DNA from: Fulvivirga sediminis
Lineage (GTDB): Bacteria; Bacteroidota; Bacteroidia; Cytophagales; Cyclobacteriaceae
Assembly: GCF_016757215.1 (NCBI RefSeq)
Contig: NZ_JAESIY010000002.1
Location: 62,001 to 126,000 of the forward strand
Direction of reading: 5' to 3'
Length of the DNA stretch: 64,000 bases
The first letter of the stretch is position 1; the number at the start of each line of letters is the position of its first letter. The notes beneath the pieces are model-generated. The model was not told the DNA's origin and ran no database searches. It was given only the letters and a program-made list of their open reading frames with translations. Shown here one piece after another: positions 1-7,962 of the stretch. A program made the translations under genes and the position numbers.

Positions 1-795
1 AACTATGGACCTCCCTACGGCTCTGCAGAAACCAATTTTGGCACAATTCTAAAAAAAGATTTTTCTTCTTTGAGAGACGAGATGTTTATATCTACCAAAG
101 CGGGTTACGATATGTGGCCTGGACCTTACGGCAATTTTGGCAGCAGAAAATACCTGATATCCAGCATTGATCAAAGCTTAAAAAGAATGAACCTGGATTA
201 TGTGGATTTATATTATCACCACAGACCTGATCCGGAAACTCCATTGGAAGAAACCATGCTGGCTTTAGCCGATATAGTGAGACAAGGAAAGGCCTTATAT
301 GTAGGCATATCTAATTATGAACACAAGCAAACAGCTGAAGCGGCTAAAATATTAAAAGAGCTAAAAGTGCCTTTTATAATTCATCAGGCCAAATATTCTA
401 TTTTAAATCGCTGGGTAGAAGATCATCTTTTAGATACGCTGGAAGACCATAATCTGGGATGTATTGCATTTTCACCGTTGTCTCAGGGCATGCTTACTGA
501 TAAGTATCTGAAAGAAATACCCAAAGATTCCAGAGCTGCCAAAAATTTCACTTATCTTGATTCTGAAGTGGTAAAAGAAAACCTGCAAAAGGTGAAGCCG
601 CTAGCAGAGTTAGCCCATCAGAGAGGGCAAAAACTATCTCAAATGGCCATAGCCTGGTTGCTCACCCGAAAGCAGGTGGCCTCTGTACTCATCGGCGCCA
701 GCTCTCCTGAGCAACTCAAAGAAAACGTGTTAGCACTTGAGCAGCCCAGCTTTACGGAAGAAGAACTACAGTTAATTGATAAATATTCGCTTTAG
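1..795 (+). CDS. yghZ: L-glyceraldehyde 3-phosphate reductase-type aldo/keto reductase, 5' end cut by window
   Basis: NADPH-dependent aldo/keto reductase of the YghZ/Gpr type, which in E. coli reduces L-glyceraldehyde 3-phosphate and methylglyoxal (family knowledge). The frame is already open at base 1, so the start and the first part of the TIM barrel lie outside the window; a TTG at 70 is internal, not a start. Visible motifs are NYGPPYGSAETNFG at the edge, STKAGYDMWPGPYG with the catalytic-type lysine, LYYHHRPDPETP with the active-site histidine region, GKALYVGISNY, and a C-terminal SVLIGASSPEQL cofactor-binding segment. These follow E. coli YghZ closely by memory. The CDF transporter starts 48 bases downstream on the same strand, with no obvious functional link. 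Confidence 0.9.
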   Translation, partial: NYGPPYGSAETNFGTILKKDFSSLRDEMFISTKAGYDMWPGPYGNFGSRKYLISSIDQSLKRMNLDYVDLYYHHRPDPETPLEETMLALADIVRQGKALYVGISNYEHKQTAEAAKILKELKVPFIIHQAKYSILNRWVEDHLLDTLEDHNLGCIAFSPLSQGMLTDKYLKEIPKDSRAAKNFTYLDSEVVKENLQKVKPLAELAHQRGQKLSQMAIAWLLTRKQVASVLIGASSPEQLKENVLALEQPSFTEEELQLIDKYSL

Positions 796-843
796 ACGTA
801 TTTAAGTATATTCTATCATAGAATAACTAATAGAAACAAAAAC

Positions 844-1776
844 ATGGCAAAGAGGGATCATCAGGGCAAGATTAAAAATAAAAAAGCCCTGAAAACCACA
901 CTTATTGGTATTATCATCAGTGCAGCTTTAGCTATTATTAAAGCACTAGGTGGTATTTTGGGTAATTCTTACGCGCTAATAGCAGATGCTATAGAATCTA
1001 CCACTGATGTATTCACCTCTGCCATGATGTGGGTTGGTTTAAAATGGTCTTCTAAACCTCCAGATGAAAATCATCCTTATGGACATGGCAAGGCAGAAGC
1101 ACTGATATCTGTAGGAATAGGCATAGCACTTACATTTGCCGCCTATCTTATTGTAAAAGACAGTATATACCACATTATTGAACCTCATAAAACACCTGCG
1201 CCTTATACTTTAGTAATTTTGGTAGTAGTTATTGTCACTAAAGAGCTTCTATATCGCTTTGTTTTAAAAACAGGAGACGAAATAGAAAGTGGTGCAGTGA
1301 AGGCAGATGCTTTTCATCACCGCAGCGATGCCATTACCTCCGCTGCAGCATTTATAGGTATTTCAATAGCCATAATTGGTGGAAAAGGTTATGAAAAAGC
1401 CGATGATTATGCCGCTTTATTCGCTGCTATTTTCATCCTCATTAATGTATACCACATCATAAGACCCGCGATAGGCGAACTACTTGATGAATCTATGAAT
1501 CCTGAGTTGAATAAACAGATCATAGATATCACCGAAGGTGTTCAAGGCGTGATTAAGGTAGAAAAATGCAACCTCAGAAAAATGGGACTTATGTACCATG
1601 TAGACCTTCATATATGGGTAAACTGTCATATTAGCGTGAGAGATGGGCACCAAATTGCCCACAATGTAAAAGATGCAGTGCAGCATGATTTACCGCAAGT
1701 TTTAGAAGCAATGATACATGTAGAGCCTGCCAAGGAAAATGGCCATCCAATCACAATTACAACTCAGAATAATTAA
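844..1776 (+). CDS. Cation diffusion facilitator (CDF) family metal exporter
   Basis: Inner-membrane proton-coupled exporter of divalent metals (Zn, Co, Fe or Mn; the metal cannot be read from sequence). About 310 residues with about six hydrophobic segments between residues 15 and 205, then a cytoplasmic ferredoxin-like domain (about 215-300). Metal-site motifs are visible: ALIADAIESTTDVFTS in TM2, where E51 and D55 occupy the ExxxD position, HPYGHGKAEAL in the TM2-TM3 loop, and KADAFHHRSDAITS in TM5. The C-terminal domain carries several histidines (HVDLHIWVNCH and neighbours). ATG start. A weak hairpin follows the stop. Confidence 0.9.
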   Translation: MAKRDHQGKIKNKKALKTTLIGIIISAALAIIKALGGILGNSYALIADAIESTTDVFTSAMMWVGLKWSSKPPDENHPYGHGKAEALISVGIGIALTFAAYLIVKDSIYHIIEPHKTPAPYTLVILVVVIVTKELLYRFVLKTGDEIESGAVKADAFHHRSDAITSAAAFIGISIAIIGGKGYEKADDYAALFAAIFILINVYHIIRPAIGELLDESMNPELNKQIIDITEGVQGVIKVEKCNLRKMGLMYHVDLHIWVNCHISVRDGHQIAHNVKDAVQHDLPQVLEAMIHVEPAKENGHPITITTQNN

Positions 1777-1786
1777 AAACACGGCT

Positions 1787-1824
1787 GCCACATCTCTGAA
1801 ATGAGGATCTAGGTGGCCTTTTTA
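1787..1824 (+). terminator. Weak candidate terminator after the CDF gene
   Basis: A 5-bp GCCAC/GTGGC stem (1787-1791 with 1813-1817) is followed by CTTTTTA. The stem is short and the loop long, so this is tentative. Confidence 0.35.
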
Positions 1825-1955
1825 TTCCACTAATCGTGTAATTTCTCCACACTTTTAAAGTTAAATCTTACGCTTAATCCCGTTTTTCGAGCAATTCATC
1901 GACAAATATTACATTTGGCATAATAATTCTATAGGAGTGTAGAAACCTAATAAGC

Positions 1956-2333
1956 ATGACTATGGAAAAATCAGAATTGCTATTCACAATAAATGAAACC
2001 GTAAGTGCGAGCGAAGCCCTAGCTACTCTTAGTTCTAACCAATGTAAATATATGGACTGTCTGGGCGACACTATAGATTGTGCAGATGCTGGAATGATGC
2101 TAATCATGAAACTATCTGACAATAAAATACCAAGAACAATGATTAAACAATTCAGTCAAATTTGCACTGATTTGGCTAAAAAATGTGATAAGTATGAAGG
2201 ATCGGAAGTCAATAATACTAAAAACCTTTGTTTAAAAAGTGTGAGTGCCTGCAAGCTCTACCTGGAAGAAGAAATACACCCTGACCACTATTTTCTATCA
2301 CCACTTTCCTCTACTCCATTAATGACCGCATAA
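1956..2333 (+). CDS. Small Cys-rich helical protein, possibly a four-helix-bundle copper-binding (DUF326/Csp-like) protein
   Basis: A 125-residue soluble protein with no signal peptide or membrane segment. Seven cysteines sit in helical stretches at residues 30, 35, 42, 70, 77, 92 and 99. Three pairs are exactly seven residues apart, so they fall on one face of a helix, with the motifs CKYMDCLGDTIDCADAG, ICTDLAKKC and CLKSVSAC. This resembles DUF326 and Csp copper-storage bundles, which line a helical core with cysteines (family knowledge). It has fewer cysteines than typical Csp proteins and lacks their CxxxC repeats, so function is inference. A CDF metal exporter lies upstream on the same strand, which fits a metal-handling context but proves nothing. 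ATG start at 1956 or at the third codon. Confidence 0.6.
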   Translation: MTMEKSELLFTINETVSASEALATLSSNQCKYMDCLGDTIDCADAGMMLIMKLSDNKIPRTMIKQFSQICTDLAKKCDKYEGSEVNNTKNLCLKSVSACKLYLEEEIHPDHYFLSPLSSTPLMTA

Positions 2334-2409
2334 GCCGTCTGACAAACTAACCTACACCTTTAATAAGTGACCATCATAAACTTAACCACATTTATGATTT
2401 TCACAAGCT

Positions 2410-2452
2410 CGATTAATAAGGGTGATCATTTTTCATGATCACCCTTTAATCG
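2410..2452. terminator. Strong hairpin in the 2334-2650 intergenic region
   Basis: A 12-bp perfect stem (AAGGGTGATCAT, 2418-2429, with 2435-2446) has a five-base loop and is extended by a 6-bp CGATTA/TAATCG stem past a two-base bulge. There is no long T-run on either side, so it could be a terminator or a processed RNA structure. I see nothing else of note in this 317-base gap apart from AT-rich sequence before the next gene. Confidence 0.55.
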
Positions 2453-2650
2453 AATAAAACCGTGATAAGGCCCCAAGCTATGACAATTTTAAAATTGTTG
2501 ACCTAATTTCTCAACTTTCATCACCCTTTGCATGTTTGAATTTAGTATATTAAGAAAGTCTCTTTTGTAATTTCTAAAGGGATCAATTAAGTAAACGATT
2601 TTAGAAAAAGCCACTTATTTCTAAATGAGTTTTAACTAAATAAAAACGCT

Positions 2651-2938
2651 ATGAGTAAACAGAAAGAAGAAGCTTTTCAGCAAATCACAGAATATGCCAG
2701 GAAGCTTAAAAACCAATCTCTGGACTTAAGGTCGAAATTAACCTCCCTGGTACTATATGCAGAAGAGGTTGATGATTTGAGTCAAGAAGAAAAAAATTGC
2801 GTATTGAGCATTTGTGAAATCATAGCTAAAAAGAACAATGAGCTTATTTTCACAGAAGAAAAACTAGAAGACGTTATACAACAATTAGGTAAAGGAGAAA
2901 GCGTTAATACGCACAATTACTCTCACTTTAATAGTTAA
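2651..2938 (+). CDS. Small hypothetical helical protein
   Basis: A 95-residue protein I do not recognise. It is charged and predicted mostly helical (residues 3-75), with no signal peptide or membrane segment and a polar tail ending in HNYSHFNS. The ATG start has no clear ribosome site, as is usual in Bacteroidota. It is isolated behind a hairpin upstream and converges with the DUF4130 gene, whose stop lies 17 bases away. Composition matches neighbouring genes, so it is probably real. Confidence 0.55.
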   Translation: MSKQKEEAFQQITEYARKLKNQSLDLRSKLTSLVLYAEEVDDLSQEEKNCVLSICEIIAKKNNELIFTEEKLEDVIQQLGKGESVNTHNYSHFNS

Positions 2939-2955
2939 TTTTATAAAAGGAAGAG

Positions 2956-3714
2956 TTATACCTTCTCTGGCAAATAGCGCCAATAGCGTCTGGGCACGTG
3001 CTTTAAATGTAGCTTTATATTGGCTCTTTCTTCTATGGACGTAGCCTTAAAATAACTCTTCCACCACAACTCAAATTCCTTTTCCTCTTCGGCTAGCACT
3101 AACCTGCTCACCTTATTACGCCCTTGCCACTGTGCATTTTCTAGCTTAACCTCCACTACCTCGCTCAAATCATAATAAATACCATATTGCCTCTTGGTAT
3201 CATAAATAAACCATTGTTGGCTCTTGTATCTTTCTTTAAAATGGGGAGCCAATAACGTAACCACATCAAAATCAGGGGCTATAGTGGCGGCATAAACCCC
3301 ATCTCGCGTTTTTTGAAACCGGACGAACGCATGCATACGATGTATCTCTCTATTAATCTTCTTTACCACCTGAGATACTTCTAACACATCAGAATCAGAA
3401 AAATCATTTTCTATATTTCTCTTAGACTTTATTGCATAAGAAATATATCGAAACAGCATCATCTCTATGCCTACCTGCTCTGATAGCCAACATTTATATA
3501 TGCCATGAACACCATGTAAAGAAAGCTTCTTTTTAATACCTGAGAGCACTCTTCCGGCCTTGTGACCATCAGTAATTATAGTCCTTTTTTCAGCAAATAA
3601 GCTGGGTTGATGATTTCTTTCTCTGCAAATATCCGCAGGCTGAATTTTCAGATCATATATATCAAAAATGACTGTAAGAAATCCATCAAAACTATCGTCG
3701 TAAATGTAGATCAC
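2956..3714 (-). CDS. DUF4130 / TIGR03915-type probable DNA metabolism protein
   Basis: A 252-residue protein of the family that accompanies a radical SAM DNA-repair-like protein and in other bacteria is fused to the UdgX uracil-DNA-binding protein (family knowledge). Its reaction is not established. The N terminus IYIYDDSFDGFLT and the C-terminal stretch HLKHVPRRYWRYLPE are typical of the family as I know it. The start codon is GTG at 3714, only three bases after the TGA stop of the radical SAM gene upstream, so the two are almost certainly co-transcribed and translationally coupled. A role in DNA lesion or modified-base processing is inferred only from partner and family. Confidence 0.8.
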   Translation of the reverse strand: MIYIYDDSFDGFLTVIFDIYDLKIQPADICRERNHQPSLFAEKRTIITDGHKAGRVLSGIKKKLSLHGVHGIYKCWLSEQVGIEMMLFRYISYAIKSKRNIENDFSDSDVLEVSQVVKKINREIHRMHAFVRFQKTRDGVYAATIAPDFDVVTLLAPHFKERYKSQQWFIYDTKRQYGIYYDLSEVVEVKLENAQWQGRNKVSRLVLAEEEKEFELWWKSYFKATSIEERANIKLHLKHVPRRYWRYLPEKV

Positions 3715-3717
3715 GGC

Positions 3718-4950
3718 TCAAAAAAGGGTTAATTGATTTCTCTTCTCACGAGCCGCTAAGGCTATTTTAATCTTATCAGGATCACTAGCCACTTCATTGA
3801 GAGGTCTTCCTGATACTTCAATAAAATATTGAGCTCTATTCATAGCCACCCCTATCTTCTTCAAGTGCTCATAGCCCAGCCTACTAAACCTTCTGGCTTT
3901 TATAATCATATTTACTGACTTCACCCCTACACCTGGTATTCGGAGCAGCATTTCTCTATCTGCCATATTTATATTTACAGGAAAAAGATGCATATTTCTT
4001 AAGGCATAGCTCATCTTAGGGTCCATGGTAAGATCAAGTTGCTGGTGCTGCTCATTAACAATTTCATTAACCTCGAAACCATAATACCTCATCAACCAGT
4101 CTGCCTGATAAAGTCGGTTTTCTCTAATCAATGGTGGCGTTTTAAGAGCCGGTAAGCGGTTATCATCACTTATGGGAATGTAGCCAGAGTAATAAACTCT
4201 TCTCAGTTTCTGATCAGAATATAAATTATTAGCCAAGTGTAAAACATCAAAGTCAGTTTCTGGGCTGGCACCTATCACCAGCTGCGTGCTCTGACCTCCC
4301 GGAGCAAAACGTGGCGCATATTTAAACTTTCTTTTTTCATCGTTATACAAACTGATACGGTTAGTAAGGTAATTCATAGGTTTGTACACCGAAGAATGAT
4401 TCTTCTCAGGAGCTATCTTCTTCAATGACCTTTCACTTGGGATTTCCAGATTAACACTGAGCCTATCAGCATATAGCCCAGCCTCTTCCATAACCTCTTC
4501 ACTACAGCCGGGAATTATTTTCAGATGAATATAACCGTTAAAATTATGCTCTGTTCTTAGCAATTTAGCTATTCTAATTAACCTTTCATTAGTATAATCA
4601 GCATTTTTAAAAATGCCAGAACTGAGAAAAAGGCCTTCAATATAATTCCTCTTATAAAAATTAATTGTCAGGTCTACTACCTCCTTTACAGTAAAAGCAG
4701 CGCGTGGCACATCATTACTTTTACGACTCACACAGTAAGCACAATCATAAATACAATAATTGGTAAGCAAGAGCTTCAATAGAGAAACACATCGTCCGTC
4801 TTCTGTATAACTATGACAAATACCCATTTGCGAGGTATTCCCGAGGCCATTGTTGGTATTTTTCCTATTACTCCCACTGGAAGCACAGCTCACATCATAC
4901 TTGGCAGCATCGGCTAGTATTTGAAGTTTTTCATTAATGGAGAGTTTCAT
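3718..4950 (-). CDS. Putative DNA modification/repair radical SAM protein (TIGR03916 type)
   Basis: A 410-residue radical SAM enzyme. The cluster motif C-x3-C-x2-C is visible in NYCIYDCAYCVSR, followed by a barrel-like region (LFLSSGIF, GYIHLKIIPG, RLSVNLEIPS). The C-terminal part, around residues 325-375, has a helix-hairpin-helix-like stretch (LRIPGVGVKSVNMIIKAR), a common DNA-binding element. These features define the family that pairs with DUF4130 proteins, probably acting on DNA, though substrate and reaction are unknown. First gene of a two-gene unit, divergent from queE across an 83-base gap. A TAATTTTG promoter-like element lies five bases before the ATG. Confidence 0.85.
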   Translation of the reverse strand: MKLSINEKLQILADAAKYDVSCASSGSNRKNTNNGLGNTSQMGICHSYTEDGRCVSLLKLLLTNYCIYDCAYCVSRKSNDVPRAAFTVKEVVDLTINFYKRNYIEGLFLSSGIFKNADYTNERLIRIAKLLRTEHNFNGYIHLKIIPGCSEEVMEEAGLYADRLSVNLEIPSERSLKKIAPEKNHSSVYKPMNYLTNRISLYNDEKRKFKYAPRFAPGGQSTQLVIGASPETDFDVLHLANNLYSDQKLRRVYYSGYIPISDDNRLPALKTPPLIRENRLYQADWLMRYYGFEVNEIVNEQHQQLDLTMDPKMSYALRNMHLFPVNINMADREMLLRIPGVGVKSVNMIIKARRFSRLGYEHLKKIGVAMNRAQYFIEVSGRPLNEVASDPDKIKIALAAREKRNQLTLF

Positions 4951-4955
4951 TAAAT

Positions 4956-4963
4956 CAAAATTA
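4956..4963 (-). promoter_or_regulatory. Candidate Bacteroidota -7 element for the radical SAM operon
   Basis: On the minus strand this reads TAATTTTG, matching the TAnnTTTG -7 consensus known in Bacteroidota, and ends five bases before the ATG at 4950. No clear TTG -33 element is seen. If it is used, the mRNA would begin at or next to the start codon. Confidence 0.4.
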
Positions 4964-4980
4964 CTAATATAATTAGTAAT
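4960..4980. promoter_or_regulatory. Inverted repeat between divergent promoters
   Basis: ATTACTAA (4960-4967) and TTAGTAAT (4973-4980) form an 8-bp dyad with a five-base spacer. It overlaps the minus-strand -7-like element and could be an operator for the radical SAM/DUF4130 unit. The region is AT-rich, so chance is possible. Confidence 0.3.
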
Positions 4981-5020
4981 TACTATAATAATTAACGGGT
5001 ATTTTTAATAGAATAACAGT

Positions 5021-5028
5021 TAACTTTG
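5021..5028 (+). promoter_or_regulatory. Candidate -7 element for queE
   Basis: TAACTTTG matches TAnnTTTG and ends five bases before the queE ATG at 5034, mirroring the spacing of the opposite gene. A TTG at -33 is not evident. It suggests a leaderless or nearly leaderless transcript. Confidence 0.4.
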
Positions 5029-5033
5029 CTCCT

Positions 5034-5786
5034 ATGAAATTGGCCAAACTCAACGGGAAAGCAGAAATATTTTATAGCATACAAGGAGAAGGGAAGAACA
5101 TAGGAAAGCCAAGCATTTTTGTAAGAACTTCGCTTTGTAACCTTCATTGCCGCTGGTGCGATACTGATTATACTTGGAACTGGGAAGGAACCCCTTTCTC
5201 ACATGACTATGATAGTTTGCCCGGATATAAAAAATACAGTAAATCGGAGTATATCGAGGAGCTAAATATCTCCGAAATTACTTCTATTCTTAAAGAAATT
5301 CCTTGTAAGAATTTGGTGCTTACTGGAGGAGAGCCCCTTTTACAGCAAACAGAACTGAGTGAATTAATGGCCGCTCTAAGAAAAGTGGACTCAGGGTACT
5401 GGTTTGAAACCGAAACCAATGGAACCATTACTCCTCATGAGGAATTTGACAGGCTTATTAATCAGTATAATGTATCTCCAAAACTAGCTAACTCTAATAA
5501 CCCTCAAAAGATAAGAGAAAAAGAGGATGTTTACCGCTTCTTTAGCAGTAATGAAAAAGCCGTTTTTAAGTTTGTAATTGCTACAAGTAAAGATTTAGAA
5601 GAAGTAAAAAGGCTGATCTCTGACCACAACATTGATACTCAAAAAGTATACTTAATGCCAGAGGGAACCACACAGGAAAAGCTCAATGCTAAACAGCAAT
5701 GGCTTATAGAAGAATGTAAAGCATTGGGCACTAACTATACTGACCGGCTTCACATTCATATCTATGGTAATAAAAGAGGCGTTTAA
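5034..5786 (+). CDS. queE: 7-carboxy-7-deazaguanine synthase
   Basis: Radical SAM enzyme that contracts 6-carboxytetrahydropterin to 7-carboxy-7-deazaguanine, a step toward queuosine and other 7-deazaguanines. It is 250 residues long, with the YSIQGEGKNIGKPSIFVR N terminus, the cluster motif C-x3-C-x2-C in CNLHCRWCDTDYTWNWEG, and LVLTGGEPLL, the SAM-binding GGEP motif. Other features are WFETETNGT and VSPKLANS. No other pathway gene (queC, queD, queF) lies nearby. It ends convergently with the SLC13 permease gene, the two stop codons overlapping by three bases within TTAA, and no terminator is visible between them. Confidence 0.92.
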   Translation: MKLAKLNGKAEIFYSIQGEGKNIGKPSIFVRTSLCNLHCRWCDTDYTWNWEGTPFSHDYDSLPGYKKYSKSEYIEELNISEITSILKEIPCKNLVLTGGEPLLQQTELSELMAALRKVDSGYWFETETNGTITPHEEFDRLINQYNVSPKLANSNNPQKIREKEDVYRFFSSNEKAVFKFVIATSKDLEEVKRLISDHNIDTQKVYLMPEGTTQEKLNAKQQWLIEECKALGTNYTDRLHIHIYGNKRGV

Positions 5787-7579
5787 TAATCAAACAAAAT
5801 AGGGATGAGGAATGTGACCACGCCCCAAAACAGCAAGCACAAGATCCCACCTACCTTTACAAAATCCGAAAACTTATAATCTCCCGGTCCGTAAATCATA
5901 GCATTAGTCTGGTAGCCTACCGGCGTAAGAAAACTAGTGTTAGCTCCAAAAAGAATGGCTATTATTAATGGTTCGGGAGGCATAGAAACACTTGCCGCCA
6001 CTTTAATAGCTATGGGCACCAGTAACACTGCTGTAGCCTGATTAGAAACTATACCGGTAAAAAGAACCGTAAAAAGAAATAATATGGAAATAACAAAACG
6101 AGGGTTTGTACCCCAAGCCAGATGTGTGATCAAATCGGCCACTAACTGATCAGCTCCTGTTTTAGACATAGCTGTACCAAGAGGAATAAGACCAGCTAAA
6201 AGAAAGAAAACCTTCCATTCTACATTTTCATAGGCCTTTTTAAAAGATATGCATTGGGTAAAAACCATGGCAATAACTCCTAGCCAAGCACTGATTAATA
6301 TGGGTAGAATATTACTGACCGCTAGCAATATTATACCCATCAGTATGAAAACTGACATAACCAGCTTATCCCTCCGATACAGATGTTTTTCAATACTCTC
6401 TCTAGCCATTCTCTGTATGGTTACCCAATCTTGGTGAGAATACAAGCTATCTTCATAGTCCATAGCAGCCTCCATCAGCAATATATCTCCTGATTTAAGC
6501 TTATGATCCATCATTTTCTGATGACTAATAAAACCACTTCTGCGTACCGCCAGAGGCACTGCCTTATAGTATCTTAAAAAACTTATATCTTTAATCTTCT
6601 GATCAAGCAAGTTAGAGTTTGGGGTGATTAAAGCTTCAAACCATAATGTTTGCTTCTCGTCTTCCTCCTCACCTTCCAGTCTTTTATGACTCCTGATCAC
6701 CAGACCTTTGTCTTGATCTAACCTTAAAATCTCATGAATGTTAGTTTTGATAACTAAAACATCTCCTTCTTTTATTTTATCTACTTGTAAGGTAGGCAAA
6801 GTAGCATTCTCCCTGATAATTCTAAGGATGTCGAAATTTTCAGTATCTGATAATTTAAGGGCATCGGCAAGTGGTTTTCCTATAAGATTAGAACCTGGCA
6901 CTATTTCTACTTCCGTAAGGTAATTTTTAACTTCTAACTCACCATCTATCAACTGCATCTTCTCTCTTTTTTTTCTTAGCATAAACCTGCCAACAAAGAG
7001 CATGTATATCATCAATACCACGAATAGAGCTACCCCCATTAAAGTAAGATCGAAGATTCGGAACCTCTCCAATCCATATCCCTGGCTAATTGAGTTAATC
7101 AAGAGGTTAGTAGAAGTACCTATCATGGTAGATGCTCCTCCTACCATGGCGGCAAAAGATAGGGGCATTAATAGCAGGCCAATATTCAGATTAGAACTTT
7201 TAGCTATTTTATAGGCTACTGGTATAAAAACTGCTACTACCGCAGTAGTATTTATAAAAGCAGATGCTACTGCTGCTGTAACCATCAAGACTATTAGAGC
7301 CCACCACTCTTTATTACCCGTAATCTTAATAATCCGATACCCCAGAGCATCTACAGCTCCTGTATTTTTGAGTCCTTCGCTGATAATAAGTAGAGCCAAT
7401 ACGGTAAGTGTAGCGCCATTACTAAAGCCCGAGGTGCCTTCTTCTACTGTTAGAATACCGGTAACCATCAAGCCCACCATTACCAGCATAGAGGTCACAT
7501 CTACCGCCACCCAACCAGTAACAAATAGCACTAATGCTATCCCCAGGATAACAAATAGCATAATAATTTCTATACTCAC
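5783..7579 (-). CDS. SLC13 (DASS) family permease with TrkA-C domains
   Basis: Inner-membrane transporter for anions such as dicarboxylates or sulfate (substrate not readable here). It has 598 residues in two membrane halves, about 1-200 and 395-598, which flank a cytoplasmic insertion with two RCK/TrkA-C-like domains (about 215-370, with EIVPGSNLIGKPLADALKL and LITPNSNLLDQKIKDISF). Conserved transporter segments include INTTAVVAVFIPVA, MVGGASTMIGTSTNLLINS in the first half and FTGIVSNQATAVLLVPIAI in the second. The start is GTG at 7579; it shares one base with the upstream TAG stop (TAGTG), strong evidence for this start and for coupling to the DUF202 gene. Confidence 0.9.
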   Translation of the reverse strand: MSIEIIMLFVILGIALVLFVTGWVAVDVTSMLVMVGLMVTGILTVEEGTSGFSNGATLTVLALLIISEGLKNTGAVDALGYRIIKITGNKEWWALIVLMVTAAVASAFINTTAVVAVFIPVAYKIAKSSNLNIGLLLMPLSFAAMVGGASTMIGTSTNLLINSISQGYGLERFRIFDLTLMGVALFVVLMIYMLFVGRFMLRKKREKMQLIDGELEVKNYLTEVEIVPGSNLIGKPLADALKLSDTENFDILRIIRENATLPTLQVDKIKEGDVLVIKTNIHEILRLDQDKGLVIRSHKRLEGEEEDEKQTLWFEALITPNSNLLDQKIKDISFLRYYKAVPLAVRRSGFISHQKMMDHKLKSGDILLMEAAMDYEDSLYSHQDWVTIQRMARESIEKHLYRRDKLVMSVFILMGIILLAVSNILPILISAWLGVIAMVFTQCISFKKAYENVEWKVFFLLAGLIPLGTAMSKTGADQLVADLITHLAWGTNPRFVISILFLFTVLFTGIVSNQATAVLLVPIAIKVAASVSMPPEPLIIAILFGANTSFLTPVGYQTNAMIYGPGDYKFSDFVKVGGILCLLFWGVVTFLIPILFDY

Positions 7580-7818
7580 TATTTACGAAGTATCTTTTTC
7601 TGAAATCTGAAATAACGCAAAGTACCATAAATAGCAAGCCCCAGACCTGCTAGTAGAACTACTACAGAAAGTACAGTAAACAGTACTGATACATAAAATT
7701 TAAAAATAAAGGCACTAATACCCAATAAAGCCAGAGCCGCCCGATAGTATGACATCAGCGTTCTCTCATTTGCCATTTGAGTTCTAATTCGTGCAAAATA
7801 ATGCCTGTGATCCCTCAT
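7579..7818 (-). CDS. DUF202 (YidH-like) small membrane protein
   Basis: A 79-residue inner-membrane protein. It starts with a soluble helix containing RTQMANERTLMSYYRAALAL, the conserved DUF202 signature, then has two membrane segments (about 23-40 and 45-65) and a basic tail. I chose the ATG at 7818 over a TTG at 7833 because an AAAGGAA stretch lies just before it and DUF202 proteins usually begin close to the RTxLANERT motif. It overlaps the SLC13 start by one base, so both form an operon. DUF202 function is unknown; adjacency to a permease suggests an accessory role (inference). Confidence 0.8.
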   Translation of the reverse strand: MRDHRHYFARIRTQMANERTLMSYYRAALALLGISAFIFKFYVSVLFTVLSVVVLLAGLGLAIYGTLRYFRFQKKILRK

Positions 7819-7962
7819 TTCCTTTGGTAACAATCTGGTTCGACTTCAATGCTTATTTAAAAATTGCTATTATGAAAACACATTTAGTCAAACTCTGTTG
7901 AAAATTTGCTGTTAAATTATTTTATTATATTTCATTAAACCTATAACCTATATCAACGTCAT

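Noticed and set aside
7819-7833. TTG start for the DUF202 protein
   Set aside because: ATG at 7818 is preceded by AAAGGAA and fits the family's N terminus.
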